Positions 56,009-64,000 of a stretch of DNA of 64,000 nucleotides are shown piece after piece (the stretch's first letter is position 1; each line of letters opens with the position of its first letter). The notes under the pieces were generated by a model. The model was given only the letters and a program-made list of their open reading frames with translations. It did no database searches and had not been told where the DNA came from. The DNA is from Enterobacter sp. EA-1 (GTDB taxonomy: Bacteria > Pseudomonadota > Gammaproteobacteria > Enterobacterales > Enterobacteriaceae), in assembly GCA_002886105.1 (NCBI GenBank), contig CP025776.1:2480001-2544000 (forward strand), written 5' to 3'. Position numbers and translations under genes: made by a program.

Positions 56009-57385
56009 TCAGTCACCTGTTTTTCTGAACGTCACCGGAACGGTGGTTTTGGCGTCAAAACGCGCGTTACATTCCGCGACGTCATTGGTGCTTGCTTTAC
56101 AGGAAATTTCCGGCATCGGGTAGCGGGATCCGTCACTGCAACGTGCGTTGCCGCGGCTCTTAATCATCAGTTCACCGGTGTCGTGCAGACCGGAGTAGAG
56201 ATCCGCGCGGCAAGTAATGTTCTTACCGTGAACAATGCGCGCCGTGCCTTTATTGTTCTGGATCTGGAAACGTACGGCAGGGGCTTTGCCGGTTTCCCGG
56301 ATCTTTAACGTCCAGCGCCACGCGCCAGTTACCGTTAAGGAAGCGCGTAGAGCCAATTTTCACCTGAAGGGCATCCATCACCAGCGCATCTTTTGGAATG
56401 GCGTTGATCACCACCGGCTCTTTTTCTTCGCGGGGTTCCGGCGCTTTCTCTTCTGCACGCACTTCCGCCCTCGGTGCAGCGGCAGACTTGCCGTCAGCAT
56501 CGGTGCAGCTTGTATCGGTTTTGGCGCAATCGCCACCGGGGCGGGCTGCGGCATGGCAGGCTCTGGCGCAGGAGCTTGCGTCGTTTGTTGATTGAGGATT
56601 AACGGCGCAGCAACGGCAATAGCGACAGCCGCCGCAACCGGCAATGCCCACAGACCATAACGACGACGTTTCTTCGCTGCCGGGGCAGGCGCCGGGGCAG
56701 GAGATGGAGATGGAACGGAGTCCGGGACCACAGCAGGCGCAACGTTTTGCACAGGCGGTACGGGGGCGGGCTGGGGTTTGATTTCCGGCGCAGGCGTCAA
56801 CAGCGGTTCATCCGCATGGCTGAATGTCACGGCGACCGCAGGCTCTTCCTCTTCAGGTTCGGGTTCCGGCGGCAGAATAATGAGCGGTTCTTCCTCTTCC
56901 TGTTGGCGCAAACATTCGAGCACATCCTCGCGGGCGCTTTCGTTCAGGTTGACGAAGCCCCAGAAGGTGATGACCGGTTTGCCATCGACCGAGGAAATGT
57001 GGTTTTCGCCGGGAAACTGTAGCGCTTTTTCCAGCAAGGAACCGAATAACTGCTGCGCCGTTTTTGGCGATTGCATGCATTTGCGGCTCAGCGCGGCGGC
57101 GCTATCCAGCGTGCTTTCGAGGTAGCGCAGTGCTTTAAAACGCGCGTCTTCATCGGCGGCTTTCCACGAGACCGAACGCCCATCAACGGGCGAGTACCAG
57201 TCAACGCGATCGCCTTCATCATTAACCCTCGGGGGAATCGCCGTGCAGTCTACCAGCGCCTGCTGCTTTACGCAGACGGAGTGCTTCACGAATTTGCAAT
57301 GCCGAATCAAATACGGCCTGACCGCCGCCGCCAACGGCCCTCGGAAATCATCCAGATCACCGCTGCGCAAGAGAGTTTTTGCCAC
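56009..57385 (-). CDS. srfA: SrfA family protein, single-pass membrane protein
   Basis: A GTG start gives VAKTLLRSGDLDDF. The N-terminal cytoplasmic part has SWKAADEDARFKALRYLEST, KCMQSPKTAQQLFGSLLEKA and KPVITFWGFVNLNESAREDV. A Pro/Ala/Glu-rich linker (about residues 190-245) leads to a positive-inside transmembrane helix, KKRRRYGLWALPVAAAVAIA. A periplasmic Pro-rich stretch follows, then a C-terminal beta-rich part ending VPVTFRKTGD. Breaks at 57338 and 57226 (both CCCTCGG where CCAGG is predicted), near 56460-56475 and 56300. Corrected length is about 460 residues. In Salmonella srfABC is SsrB-regulated; the role is unclear. Confidence 0.82.
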
Positions 57386-57666
57386 GTTTTCATCCCATAG
57401 ACTTCTTCACGCGTCTACTCTACGCAATGCCATAGCAAGTAAACGGCAGAAGAAAGCTCAAAACCATTGAATTCTCGACGCATTGATACCGTCGAATCGA
57501 CTTGACGGCACGGAAAACACTTAACATAAATTTTAATGTTAATCATGGTGGATATTTCCAGCGAAATCAACTGCTTTAGAATAATCTGAGTATGAATCGT
57601 TATTTGCCAGTTTTCCGGCGCTATGCTGTGATTACGGCTCCATATAAAAAAAGAAGGTTCCTGATC
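57386..57666. promoter_or_regulatory. srfA / peptide-binding-protein divergent intergenic region
   Basis: About 280 AT-rich bases separate the divergent starts. Minus-strand promoters for srfABC and plus-strand promoters for the binding protein must lie here. The minus frame that stays open through it (57415-57756) has no coding character. No regulator-binding site is recognised. Confidence 0.4.
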
Positions 57667-59262
57667 ATGTCTACAGGGGAAAACGCTGCTCGCGCTCGCG
57701 CTGAGCACACTGTTACCGGCAAGCGCTGCATGGGCAGCGGCAAATGATACCCTCATCTACTGCTCTGAAGCGTCGCCAGAGTCCTTTAACCCGCAGATTG
57801 CCAGCTCCGGCCCGACGTTTGTTGCCAGCTCGCAGGTGCTCTACAACCGTCTGGTTAACTTCGATCCGGTAAAAATACGCCGATTCCGTCGCTGGCCACC
57901 GAGTGGAAAGTCACCGACGATGGCAAAACCTCGGACGTTTACGCTGCGTCAGGGCGTGAAATTCAACAGCAACAAATACTTCAAACCTACGCGTGATTTT
58001 AATGCCGACGACGTGATTTTCTCCGTCCTGCGTCAAAAAGATGCGCAACATCCTTATCATAATGTTTCGCATGGTAATTACGAATACTTCACCGATGTCG
58101 GCCTTGATAAGCTGATCAAAGAAGTGAAAAAATCGACGACTACCACGTGCAGTTTGTGCTCAATGAACCGAATGCCGCGTTCCTTGCGGATTGGGGGATG
58201 GATTTTGCCTCCATTCTCTCTGCGGAGTACGCCGATGCGATGCTGAAAAAGGCACGCCGGAAAACGTCGATACCGGCCTATTGGCACCGGCCCGTATGCA
58301 CTGCAACAATATAAAGCCGACGCGCAAATCCGTTATATCGCCAACCCGAATTACTGGGATGGCCCGGTGCCAACCAAACACCTGATCTTCGCCATTACGC
58401 CGGATGTACAGACGCGACTGGCGAAGCTGCAAACCAACGAGTGCCAGATTATTCCCGCACCTTCACCGGTGCAGTTTGATCAAATCAAAATAACAAAGAC
58501 CTGACCCTGCACACGGTCGATGCGCTGAACGTCGGGTATCTGGCGTTCAATACGGAGAAAAAAACCGTTCGATAATGTGCTGGTGCGCCGGTGCGCTGAA
58601 CTACGCGACCGACAAACAAGCGATTGTGAACGCCGTCTTCCGGGTTCCGGTAGCGTGGCGAAGTCGCCTTTACCGCCCAATATGCTCGGCTTTAATAAAG
58701 ATCTGAAGGACTACGGTTACGATCCGGAAAAGCCAAAGCGCTGCTCAAACAGGCCGGTCTGGATAAGGGCTTTGAAGCCACGCTGTGGTCAATGCCGGTG
58801 CAGCGCCCGTACAACCCGAACTCGCGCCGCATTGCGGAGATGATCCGTGCGGACTGGGCGAAAGTGGGCGTGAAGGCGAAAATTGTCTCTTACGAGTGGG
58901 GCGAATACCTTTCGGGGATGCGCAAAGGTGAACACGACACAGCGCTGTTTGGTTGGATGTCGGACAACGGCGATCCGGATAACTTTGCTGATGTACTGCT
59001 CGGTTGCAACAGCATAAAAAACCGGTTCCAATGCCGCGCGCTGGTGCGACAAAGGGTATGATGATCTCGTACAGAAAGCGAAGGTGGTGGCCGATCCGGC
59101 GTCGCGCGCCAAACTGTACAGCCAGTGCAGGAGATTTTCTACCAGCAAGCGCCGTGGATCGCGCTGGCGAACGGTAAAACGTTCTATGCCACTCGCAGTA
59201 ACGTGACCGGTTACAGCGTGAGCCTGATGGGCAGTGATTTTTCGAAAGCAAAACTGAATTAA
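57667..59262 (+). CDS. DppA/OppA-type peptide-binding protein (SBP family 5), second orphan
   Basis: Corrected start MSTGKTLLALALSTLLPASA, a signal peptide ending near WAAANDT, then LIYCSEASPESFNPQIASSG. Blocks are FTLRQGVKFNSNKYFKPTRD, FNADDVIFSVLRQKDAQHPY, PVQRPYNPNSRRIAEMIRAD and SYEWGEYLSGMRKGEHDTAL, ending GSDFSKAKLN. The architecture and many blocks match the paralogue 26975-28621. Breaks near 57680, 57873, 57928, 58130, 58250, 58280, 58480, 58565, 58640, 58730, 59025 and 59128. Corrected length is about 530 residues. There are no permease genes beside it. It ends 10 bases before ydcY, so the two may be co-transcribed. Confidence 0.85.
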
Positions 59263-59272
59263 AGGAGAGGGT

Positions 59273-59505
59273 ATGTCACACCGGACGAGGTTGTTGCCCG
59301 CGTTGATGCGGCCATTGAACAGAGTGTTATTGCCGGCATGAACGAACTGTTGATTGCATTGAGCGATGACGCCGCGCTGAGTCGTGAAGAACGTTATGCT
59401 CAGCAACAGCGCCTGCGACAAGCCATTGCTCATCATGGTCGCCAGCATAAAGAAGATTTGGACGCGCGACGGGAACAGCTGACCAAAGGTGGCGCGATCC
59501 TGTGA
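59273..59505 (+). CDS. ydcY: YdcY family small protein
   Basis: After AAAGGAGAGGGT the start MSH is followed by a one-base shift at codon 4. The corrected sequence continues TDEVVARVDAAIEQSVIAGM, NELLIALSDDAALSREERYA and QQQRLRQAIAHHGRQHKEDL, ending EQLTKGGAIL. This matches E. coli YdcY, a 77-residue helical cytoplasmic protein of unknown function. The adjacent plus-strand binding-protein gene and convergent ydcZ flank it. Confidence 0.9.
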
Positions 59506-59954
59506 TCAGAACTGGCGTCTGGCCACCAGCCGTGCGCCAATCACCAGCAGTACGGCGCCGCACACCGGGCCGATAAGCGCCCGCACGGGGATCCCCTGAC
59601 TTCTGACAACATCCATCACTAGCCCGCCAATAAGCTGGCTCGCCACTAACACTGCAATGGTGGTGGCTGCGCCGACATACTGATAGCCGCTGATACTGGC
59701 AAAAACAAAAAACGACCCCAGCAGACCCGGAATTAACGTCCACCATTTCACGCTGGCATAGAGTTCCTGAAAACCGGAAAGGCCATATTTAATCAGCAGG
59801 ATACTGACAAACAGCACAATGCCGACCAGCGAGTTCAGCAGCATGGCGATAAGGATCGTCGACGCTGACTGCGTGATGCGCACCATCAAGGTGTTTTGCA
59901 CCACCGTGCCAATACCAGCTGCAATCAAAAGGTGAGCGTCAGTGACTGATTCAT
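59506..59954 (-). CDS. ydcZ: DMT-like inner membrane protein YdcZ (DUF606)
   Basis: The expected start MNQSLTLTF lies at 59954 and breaks in a T run at codon 10; an out-of-frame ATG at 59964 also joins the body. The rest reads LIAAGIGTVVQNTLMVRITQ, LIAMLLNSLVGIVLFVSILL, LLGSFFVFASISGYQYVGAA and TTIAVLVASQLIGGLVMDVV, ending GARLVARRQF. It has four to five transmembrane helices over about 149 residues, as in DUF606/YdcZ half-size DMT transporters. The ATG overlaps the mnaT stop (ATGA), so the two are translationally coupled. Confidence 0.9.
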
Positions 59955-60469
59955 GGGAGCGCATCCGGGTCGGTGCGGTTATCCAGTTGCAACTGCATAA
60001 ACGTCAGGTCCAGCCAGCGGCCAAACTTGGTGCCGACCTGCGGCATTTGCCCGGTAGTGACAAAACCCAGTTTACTGTGCAGATGAATGGAGCCGTGGTT
60101 TTGCGCCTCAATGCCCGCCACCATCACATGTTTACCGAGGCGTTTGGCTTCTTCGATTAACCGTTCCATTAATGCCAGACCCGGTGCCTTTGCCCTGATG
60201 CTCCGGATGAACATAGACCGAGTGTTCAACGGTGTGGCGAAACCCGTCGAAGGCGCGCCAGTCGCCAAATGATGCGTAGCCGGTAATTACACCGTTTTCT
60301 TCGCTAACCAGCACCGGATAGCCGAGCAGAGCACGCGCTTCAAACCAGCGATACGGTTTTCCACATCGACGGTCTGGTCATTCCAGATCGCCGCCGTATT
60401 GACCACGGCGTGGTTATAAATCCCGGCGATTGCAGCGCAGTCCTCTTTGCCAGCATAACGAATAGTCAT
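59951..60469 (-). CDS. mnaT: L-amino-acid N-acyltransferase MnaT
   Basis: MnaT (YncA) is a GNAT enzyme that acetylates methionine, its sulfone/sulfoximine and phenylalanine. The start is MTIRYAGKEDCAAIAGIYNH. Blocks are AVVNTAAIWNDQTVDVENRI, GYASFGDWRAFDGFRHTVEH and SVYVHPEHQGKGTG, which is the acetyl-CoA-binding loop, then HVMVAGIEAQNHGSIHLHSK and LGFVTTGQMPQVGTKFGRWL. Breaks near 60350 and 60185. Corrected length is about 172 residues. It forms a coupled pair with ydcZ and is divergent from the XRE-cupin gene, 37 bases away. Confidence 0.92.
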
Positions 60470-60490
60470 GGTTGAACCTCTTCTTTGTAC

Positions 60491-60498
60491 ACTATAGT
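60491..60498. promoter_or_regulatory. ACTATAGT palindrome, candidate operator
   Basis: A perfect 8-base palindrome within GTACACTATAGTATTAC lies in the 37-base gap between mnaT and the XRE-cupin gene, 8 bases before that ATG. It shares the CTATAG core with the palindrome in front of sutR. Autoregulation is inferred. Confidence 0.35.
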
Positions 60499-60506
60499 AT
60501 TACGAT

Positions 60507-61083
60507 ATGAATACTATCTCAGACAACATAAATCAACGGATCAGTGCACGAATTCGTGTCGAACGCGAATCCCGCGGCTGGTCGCTCAGTGAACTGGCGG
60601 AGCGCGCCGGGGTATCCAGTGGCGATGATCCACAAAATCGAGCGTGCGGAAAGCAGCCCAACGGCGGCGCTGCTGGCGCGGCTTTCCGGCGCGTTTGGCA
60701 TCAGCATGTCAACGCTGATTGCACGTGCAGAAATGCAGGAAGGGAAACTGCTGCGCTATGCCGATCAACCGGTCTGGCGGGATCCGCAAAGCCACTATCT
60801 GCGCCGCCACGTCTCGCCGAGAAGCGATCTGCCTATCGATCTCGTGCACATTGAACTGCCTGCGGGCAGCAACATCCCGATGCCAGCGTCATCGTATGCG
60901 CTGGCGCGCCAGTTGATCTGGTTACAGGAAGGCGAGCTGGTTTTTCAGGAAGGGGATACACGCCACGAAATGAAAGCCGGAGATTGTCTGGAGCTGGGGC
61001 CGCCAAATGATTGCCGGTTCATCAACGAAAGTGATGCGCCATGCCATTATCTGGTTGTGCGACTTAACCATTCCAGCTCGTAA
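60507..61083 (+). CDS. XRE-cupin transcriptional regulator (SutR paralogue)
   Basis: The start MNTISDNINQRISARIRVER is followed by the helix-turn-helix SLSELAERAGVSSAMIHKIE and RAESSPTAALLARLSGAFGI. The C-terminal cupin contains IDLVHIELPAGSNIPMPASS and LIWLQEGELVFQEGDTRHEM, ending YLVVRLNHSSS. One extra G near 60618 breaks the frame inside the recognition helix. Corrected length is about 192 residues. Architecture and motif order match sutR at 32517. It is divergent from mnaT-ydcZ, so it probably controls that operon. E. coli lacks a gene at this position between mnaT and curA. Confidence 0.85.
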
Positions 61084-61151
61084 TGGAAACGCACTCCCGC
61101 GCTGTCAGCGACTAGTATCAATAGTTAGTCTGACAAGCAGAGGAGTGCAGA

Positions 61152-62182
61152 ATGAATCAACAATCTCACCGCAACCGCCGCTGGGTGCTGGCGTCACGCC
61201 CGCACGGCGCGCCGAACGCGGACAATTTCCGTCTGGAAGAAGACAGCATTGCTACCCCCGGTGAAGGCCGGTGTTGCTGCGTACGGTTTACTTGTCTTTA
61301 GATCCTTATATGCGCGGACGCATGAGCGATGCGCCTTCCTACACACCGCCGGTACAAATAAATGAAGTGATGTGCGGCGGCACGGTGGTGTCGTCGCTGC
61401 ACCCGGACTTTGCCGAAGGGGACTGGGTGTTGGGCTACAGCGGCTGGCAGGACTATGACATTTCCGGTGGTGAAGGGTTGGTGAACCTCGGGGGCAAACC
61501 CGCAGCACCCTTCGTGGGCACTGGGTGTGCTCGGTATGCCGGGTTTTACCGCCTATATGGGACTGCTGGATATTGGTCAACCGAAAGCCGGAGAAACGCT
61601 GGTCGTTGCTGCCGCTACCGGACCGGTCGGCGCGACCGTTGGCCAAATCGGTAAACTGAAAGGTTGCCGTGTAGTGGGTGTCGCCGGGGGCAGTGAAAAA
61701 TGTCGCTACGCTGTGGATGTACTGGGTTTTGATCATTGTCTCGATCACCATGCGCCCGATTTTGCCGAACAACTTAAAACCGCCTGCTCGCAAGGCATCG
61801 ATATTTATTTTGAAAACGTTGGTGGAAAAGTATTCGATGCCGTGCTGCCGTTATTAAATACCGCGGCGAGAATTCCGCTTTGTGGGCTGGTGAGTGGTTA
61901 TAACTCAACCGAACTTCCCGCCGGGCCCGATCGTATTCCGTTATTAATGGCCACGCTGCTGGAAAAAAAGAATTCGATTGCAAGGGTTTATTATTAACCA
62001 GGGATTATGGTCACCGCCTTAACGAATTTCAGCAAGAAATGGGGCAGTGGGTGAGTGAAGGAAAAATCCACTATCGCGAACATCTGACTGAAGGGCTGGA
62101 GCACGCGCCGGACGCCTTCTTCGGCCTGCTGGAAGGGAAAAACTTTGGCAAAGCGGTGGTCAAAATAGGCGCAGAAAGCTAA
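61152..62182 (+). CDS. curA: NADPH-dependent curcumin/alkenal reductase CurA
   Basis: CurA (YncB) reduces curcumin and other alkenals/alkenones; it belongs to the leukotriene B4 12-hydroxydehydrogenase-like MDR group without zinc. The start MNQQSHRNRRWVLASRPHGA follows AGAGGAGTG. Blocks are RTVYLSLDPYMRGRMSDAPS, GVLGMPGFTAYMGLLDIGQP and the nucleotide-binding GPVGATVGQIGKLKGCRVVG, then GIDIYFENVGGKVFDAVLPL. The corrected end is FGLLEGKNFGKAVVKIGAES. Breaks near 61268, 61495-61515 and 61995, where NQDYG predicts CCAGG and the text reads CCAGGG. Corrected length is about 345 residues. Confidence 0.93.
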
Positions 62183-62188
62183 GCAAAC

Positions 62189-62211
62189 GATGGCGGTAAA
62201 AAACCGCCATC
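62189..62211 (+). terminator. Hairpin terminator after curA
   Basis: GATGGCGGT and ACCGCCATC form a perfect 9-bp stem with an A-rich loop, 6 bases after the curA stop. The downstream ATAAATTGT is only moderately T-rich. Confidence 0.65.
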
Positions 62212-62437
62212 ATAAATTGTGCAAAATTTTAAAAACGTCTTTAATTATACAAGCATAAGGAACTGATGACCTTGTGAAGGCGGTTCCTGGTGGTTGTGCA
62301 TAATAAATAACATTTGTTCTACTTTTAAGCGACAATCCAATACCGGTGCATGTGTTTATATAATATATTCTTTGCGAAAAGATCACGGACACGCTACCAG
62401 GGCTGATAATAGATAAGAATTTATACAGGATGCAAAC

Positions 62438-63097
62438 ATGCTTGATTTGGAAAAGCGCAGCGGACCAGCCTCACTATGCAAGTCGAAGCCAGTCTGAAAG
62501 GTGCGCTTATTATTGGCGCCCTTAAACCGGCGCACGTCTCAATACGAAAGAAATAGCAGATCAACTTGGCACCAGTATTACACCGGTGCGCGAAGCACTG
62601 TTGCGGCTGGTCTCCGCAGGTGCATTGCATGCGACTCCCGCCCGTGCGTTCCTTGTTCCGGAAGTCAGCCTTGAGCGTTATAACGAAATCAATTTGATAC
62701 GGAAAAACCCCTCGGAAGGTATGGCCGCGCGTTCCGCCAGCCAGAATATGACCAAAGATAAAATCAGGGAGTTGCGTATTCTGGCGGACTCCTTTCATGA
62801 AGCGTTAAAAAGTGGCAACACCGAACAGACGCTACAGGCCAACCGCGCATTTCGCTTTAGTGTTTATCAACAAGCGGGAATGCCAACATTAACCGCGCTT
62901 ATTGAACAATTATGGGTCCGTATTGGTCCCTGTTTTAATTATCTTTATCCGTCTTCGGCTGATTTATCACGCGGGCATGATTACAGTGACCTGCTTGCCG
63001 CCCTCGAAGAGGGGGACGGTTTTGCCAGCGAGCGCGCGCGCTATGGCGAGCCATAGATGAGGGCGCAACCATTATCAACAAGCAGTTTCACCGCTGA
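62438..63097 (+). CDS. mcbR: GntR-family regulator McbR
   Basis: McbR (YncC) is a FadR-subfamily GntR regulator affecting biofilm and colanic acid through mcbA and related genes in E. coli. The start MLDLEKR is followed after a shift by SLTMQVEASLKGALIIGALK. The winged helix is LNTKEIADQLGTSITPVREA with LLRLVSAGALHATPARAFLV. The FCD effector domain has RAFRFSVYQQAGMPTLTALI and EQLWVRIGPCFNYLYPSSAD. The corrected end is DEGATIINKQFHR with TGA at 63095-63097. Breaks near 62458, 62530, 62707 and 63020. Corrected length is about 220 residues. Confidence 0.9.
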
Positions 63098-63210
63098 GTG
63101 ATAATTGATAAAACCAATGATTTAAAGCCAAATATATATGCTCCCCGGTGAAAATTTGCGTAAGGGGAGCATCTGTATCACGTTTTTCACTGATAAGACC
63201 AGCTTAAGGC

Positions 63211-63237
63211 TGAAATCCTTGCATATCGTGCCGATAA
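63211..63237 (+). promoter_or_regulatory. Sigma-28 (FliA) type promoter for second chemoreceptor
   Basis: A perfect GCCGATAA -10 element at 63230-63237 lies 11 bases after TGAAATCC, a weak match to the TAAAGTTT -35. It is about 53 bases before the chemoreceptor ATG. Confidence 0.6.
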
Positions 63238-63239
63238 CA

Positions 63240-63267
63240 AATGTTGGCGCAGTTAGGCGCTAACATT
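63240..63267. repeat. Inverted repeat in chemoreceptor 5' leader
   Basis: AATGTTgGCGC and GCGCtAACATT form an 11-bp stem with one mismatched pair around AGTTAG. It lies just downstream of the sigma-28-like promoter and 23 bases before the ATG. It could be a regulator site or an mRNA hairpin. Confidence 0.5.
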
Positions 63268-63290
63268 TGGTGTTTAGCAAGGAGTCCGGA

Positions 63291-64000
63291 ATGTCATTTA
63301 GCCAGCGGTTGAGCAATATAAAAATCAGCAGAAAGCTGTCAGTGGGGTTTGGTCTGGTGTTATTTCTGGTTGCCATCGCCACCATCCTCAGTGTGTTGCG
63401 CTTTAAAGAAATACGCGACGTCTACGAAAAACAAACCTGATGTATAACATCAGCATTGAAGTATTTCAGGCGAAGATAAACCGCCTGGAAATACTTTTAT
63501 GGTGATGATAAATCGGGAGAGGTGATGTCGAACTATGTCCGTCACGCTTCCGAGTTAACCGCCAGCGCAGACGCGATGTCCTCGGTCTGCGTCTGAAAAG
63601 CAGATCATCAACGATGTGGCGGGCCACCTTAATACGTTCCAGAGCAGCATTGGCGAGATGCAGAAAGCCACTGGCGACCTCCGCACGGTGCGTGACGCGC
63701 TGGACAAACTCGCAGCGAGCGATCTCTCCGCACGTTACACCGCGCTTATCCATACTCCGCTTGCCGATACCAGCCTGATGACGCAGGTTTACGAACAGCT
63801 GTTCGCTATCAGTAGCGTACGCGATGCGGCACTGGTGGTGCGTTATAGTAAAGAGTCCCGCGATGCGCTGGATACGCGTTTTAACCAGACGCAAAAAAGT
63901 GTACAGGCGCTGGCGAGTCAATTGCCGGCAGACTCTGAAGTCACCGCTGCAATCCCTGTGGGATGACACGGTGAAATATCGCGATCTGAGCGTGAACTAC
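63291..64000 (+). CDS. Methyl-accepting chemotaxis protein, N-terminal part (runs off the window)
   Basis: The start MSFSQRLSNIKISRKLSVGF follows AAGGAG. TM1 is GFGLVLFLVAIATILSVLRF. The periplasmic helical sensor domain follows: EIRDVYEKTNLMYNISIEVF, IGEMQKATGDLRTVRDALDK and YEQLFAISSVRDAALVVRYS. The long helical sensor with repeated bundle-like segments resembles an HBM (helical bimodular) domain, which binds organic or amino acids in other bacteria; that assignment is tentative. Breaks near 63438, 63495, 63590 and 63955. TM2, HAMP and signalling domains must lie beyond position 64000. Confidence 0.8.

Noticed and set aside
57415-57756. 113-codon minus-strand frame in the srfA upstream region
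   Set aside because: It crosses the signal-peptide region of the binding protein and AT-rich promoter DNA; no start site or motifs support it.

Overview
The window is a 64 kb chromosomal segment of an Enterobacteriaceae bacterium, probably of the Enterobacter/Kosakonia/Klebsiella group. The evidence is protein similarity plus gene order. From about 11.6 kb to 63 kb it follows the Escherichia coli ydcI-to-yncC order: ydcI, ydcJ, opgD, rimL, ydcK, tehB, ydcL, ydcO, sutR, rlhA, ydcR, ydcSTUV, patD, ydcX(ortT), ydcY, ydcZ, mnaT, curA, mcbR. ydcH and tehA are not at their expected places. Similarities named here come from memory of these families; no database was searched.

Sequence quality dominates the reading. 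Nearly every long gene is split by 1-2 base indels, yet the pieces join into full-length proteins with conserved ends and active sites. Many breaks fall where the protein predicts CCAGG or CCTGG (the Dcm methylation site) and the text instead reads CCGAGG, CCTCGG, CCGAGGG or CCCTCGG. I therefore treat most breaks as sequencing or assembly errors and annotate whole reconstructed genes, not pseudogenes. Coordinates run from the reconstructed start to the reconstructed stop.

Left end (0-11.5 kb): a conserved hypothetical gene; a minus-strand group with two DUF3828 secreted proteins behind the C-terminal remnant of a probable NlpC/P60-like type VI amidase effector; frmRA for formaldehyde detoxification; a chemoreceptor with a C-terminal NWETF tether; a DUF2076 protein; a membrane PQQ-dependent glucose/quinate-type dehydrogenase; and an FdhF/YdeP-type molybdopterin oxidoreductase.

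Backbone with five inserted islets. (A) 14.2-18.7 kb: type-B carboxylesterase, LysR regulator, methionine-type aminotransferase, amino-acid binding protein. (B) 23.0-28.6 kb: DUF1593 nucleoside-hydrolase-like protein, ROK regulator, peptidase T, oligopeptide-type binding protein. (C) 29.3-31.3 kb: EamA exporter and AraC regulator. (D) 35.3-40.5 kb: small periplasmic protein, LysR/nitroreductase pair, a small secreted protein, and a cyanide-insensitive-type bd oxidase (cioA-cioB-DUF2474). (E) 48.1-59.3 kb: small unknown genes, two tandem OrtT-like toxins, an alpha/beta hydrolase, srfABC, and a second orphan peptide-binding protein.

The backbone contributes nitrogen and polyamine catabolism (ydcSTUV-patD, ydcR), rRNA and protein modification (rlhA, rimL, mnaT), osmoregulated glucan export (opgD), tellurite and carbonyl detoxification (tehB, curA) and sulfur or biofilm regulators (sutR, mcbR). 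The window ends inside a second chemoreceptor. Both chemoreceptors are preceded by flagellar sigma-28-like promoters.

The best candidate for an under-described system is srfABC: a single-pass membrane protein, an Hsp70/actin-like ATPase and a P-loop protein with a degenerate Walker A. No CRISPR array, tRNA, rRNA or insertion sequence was recognised.
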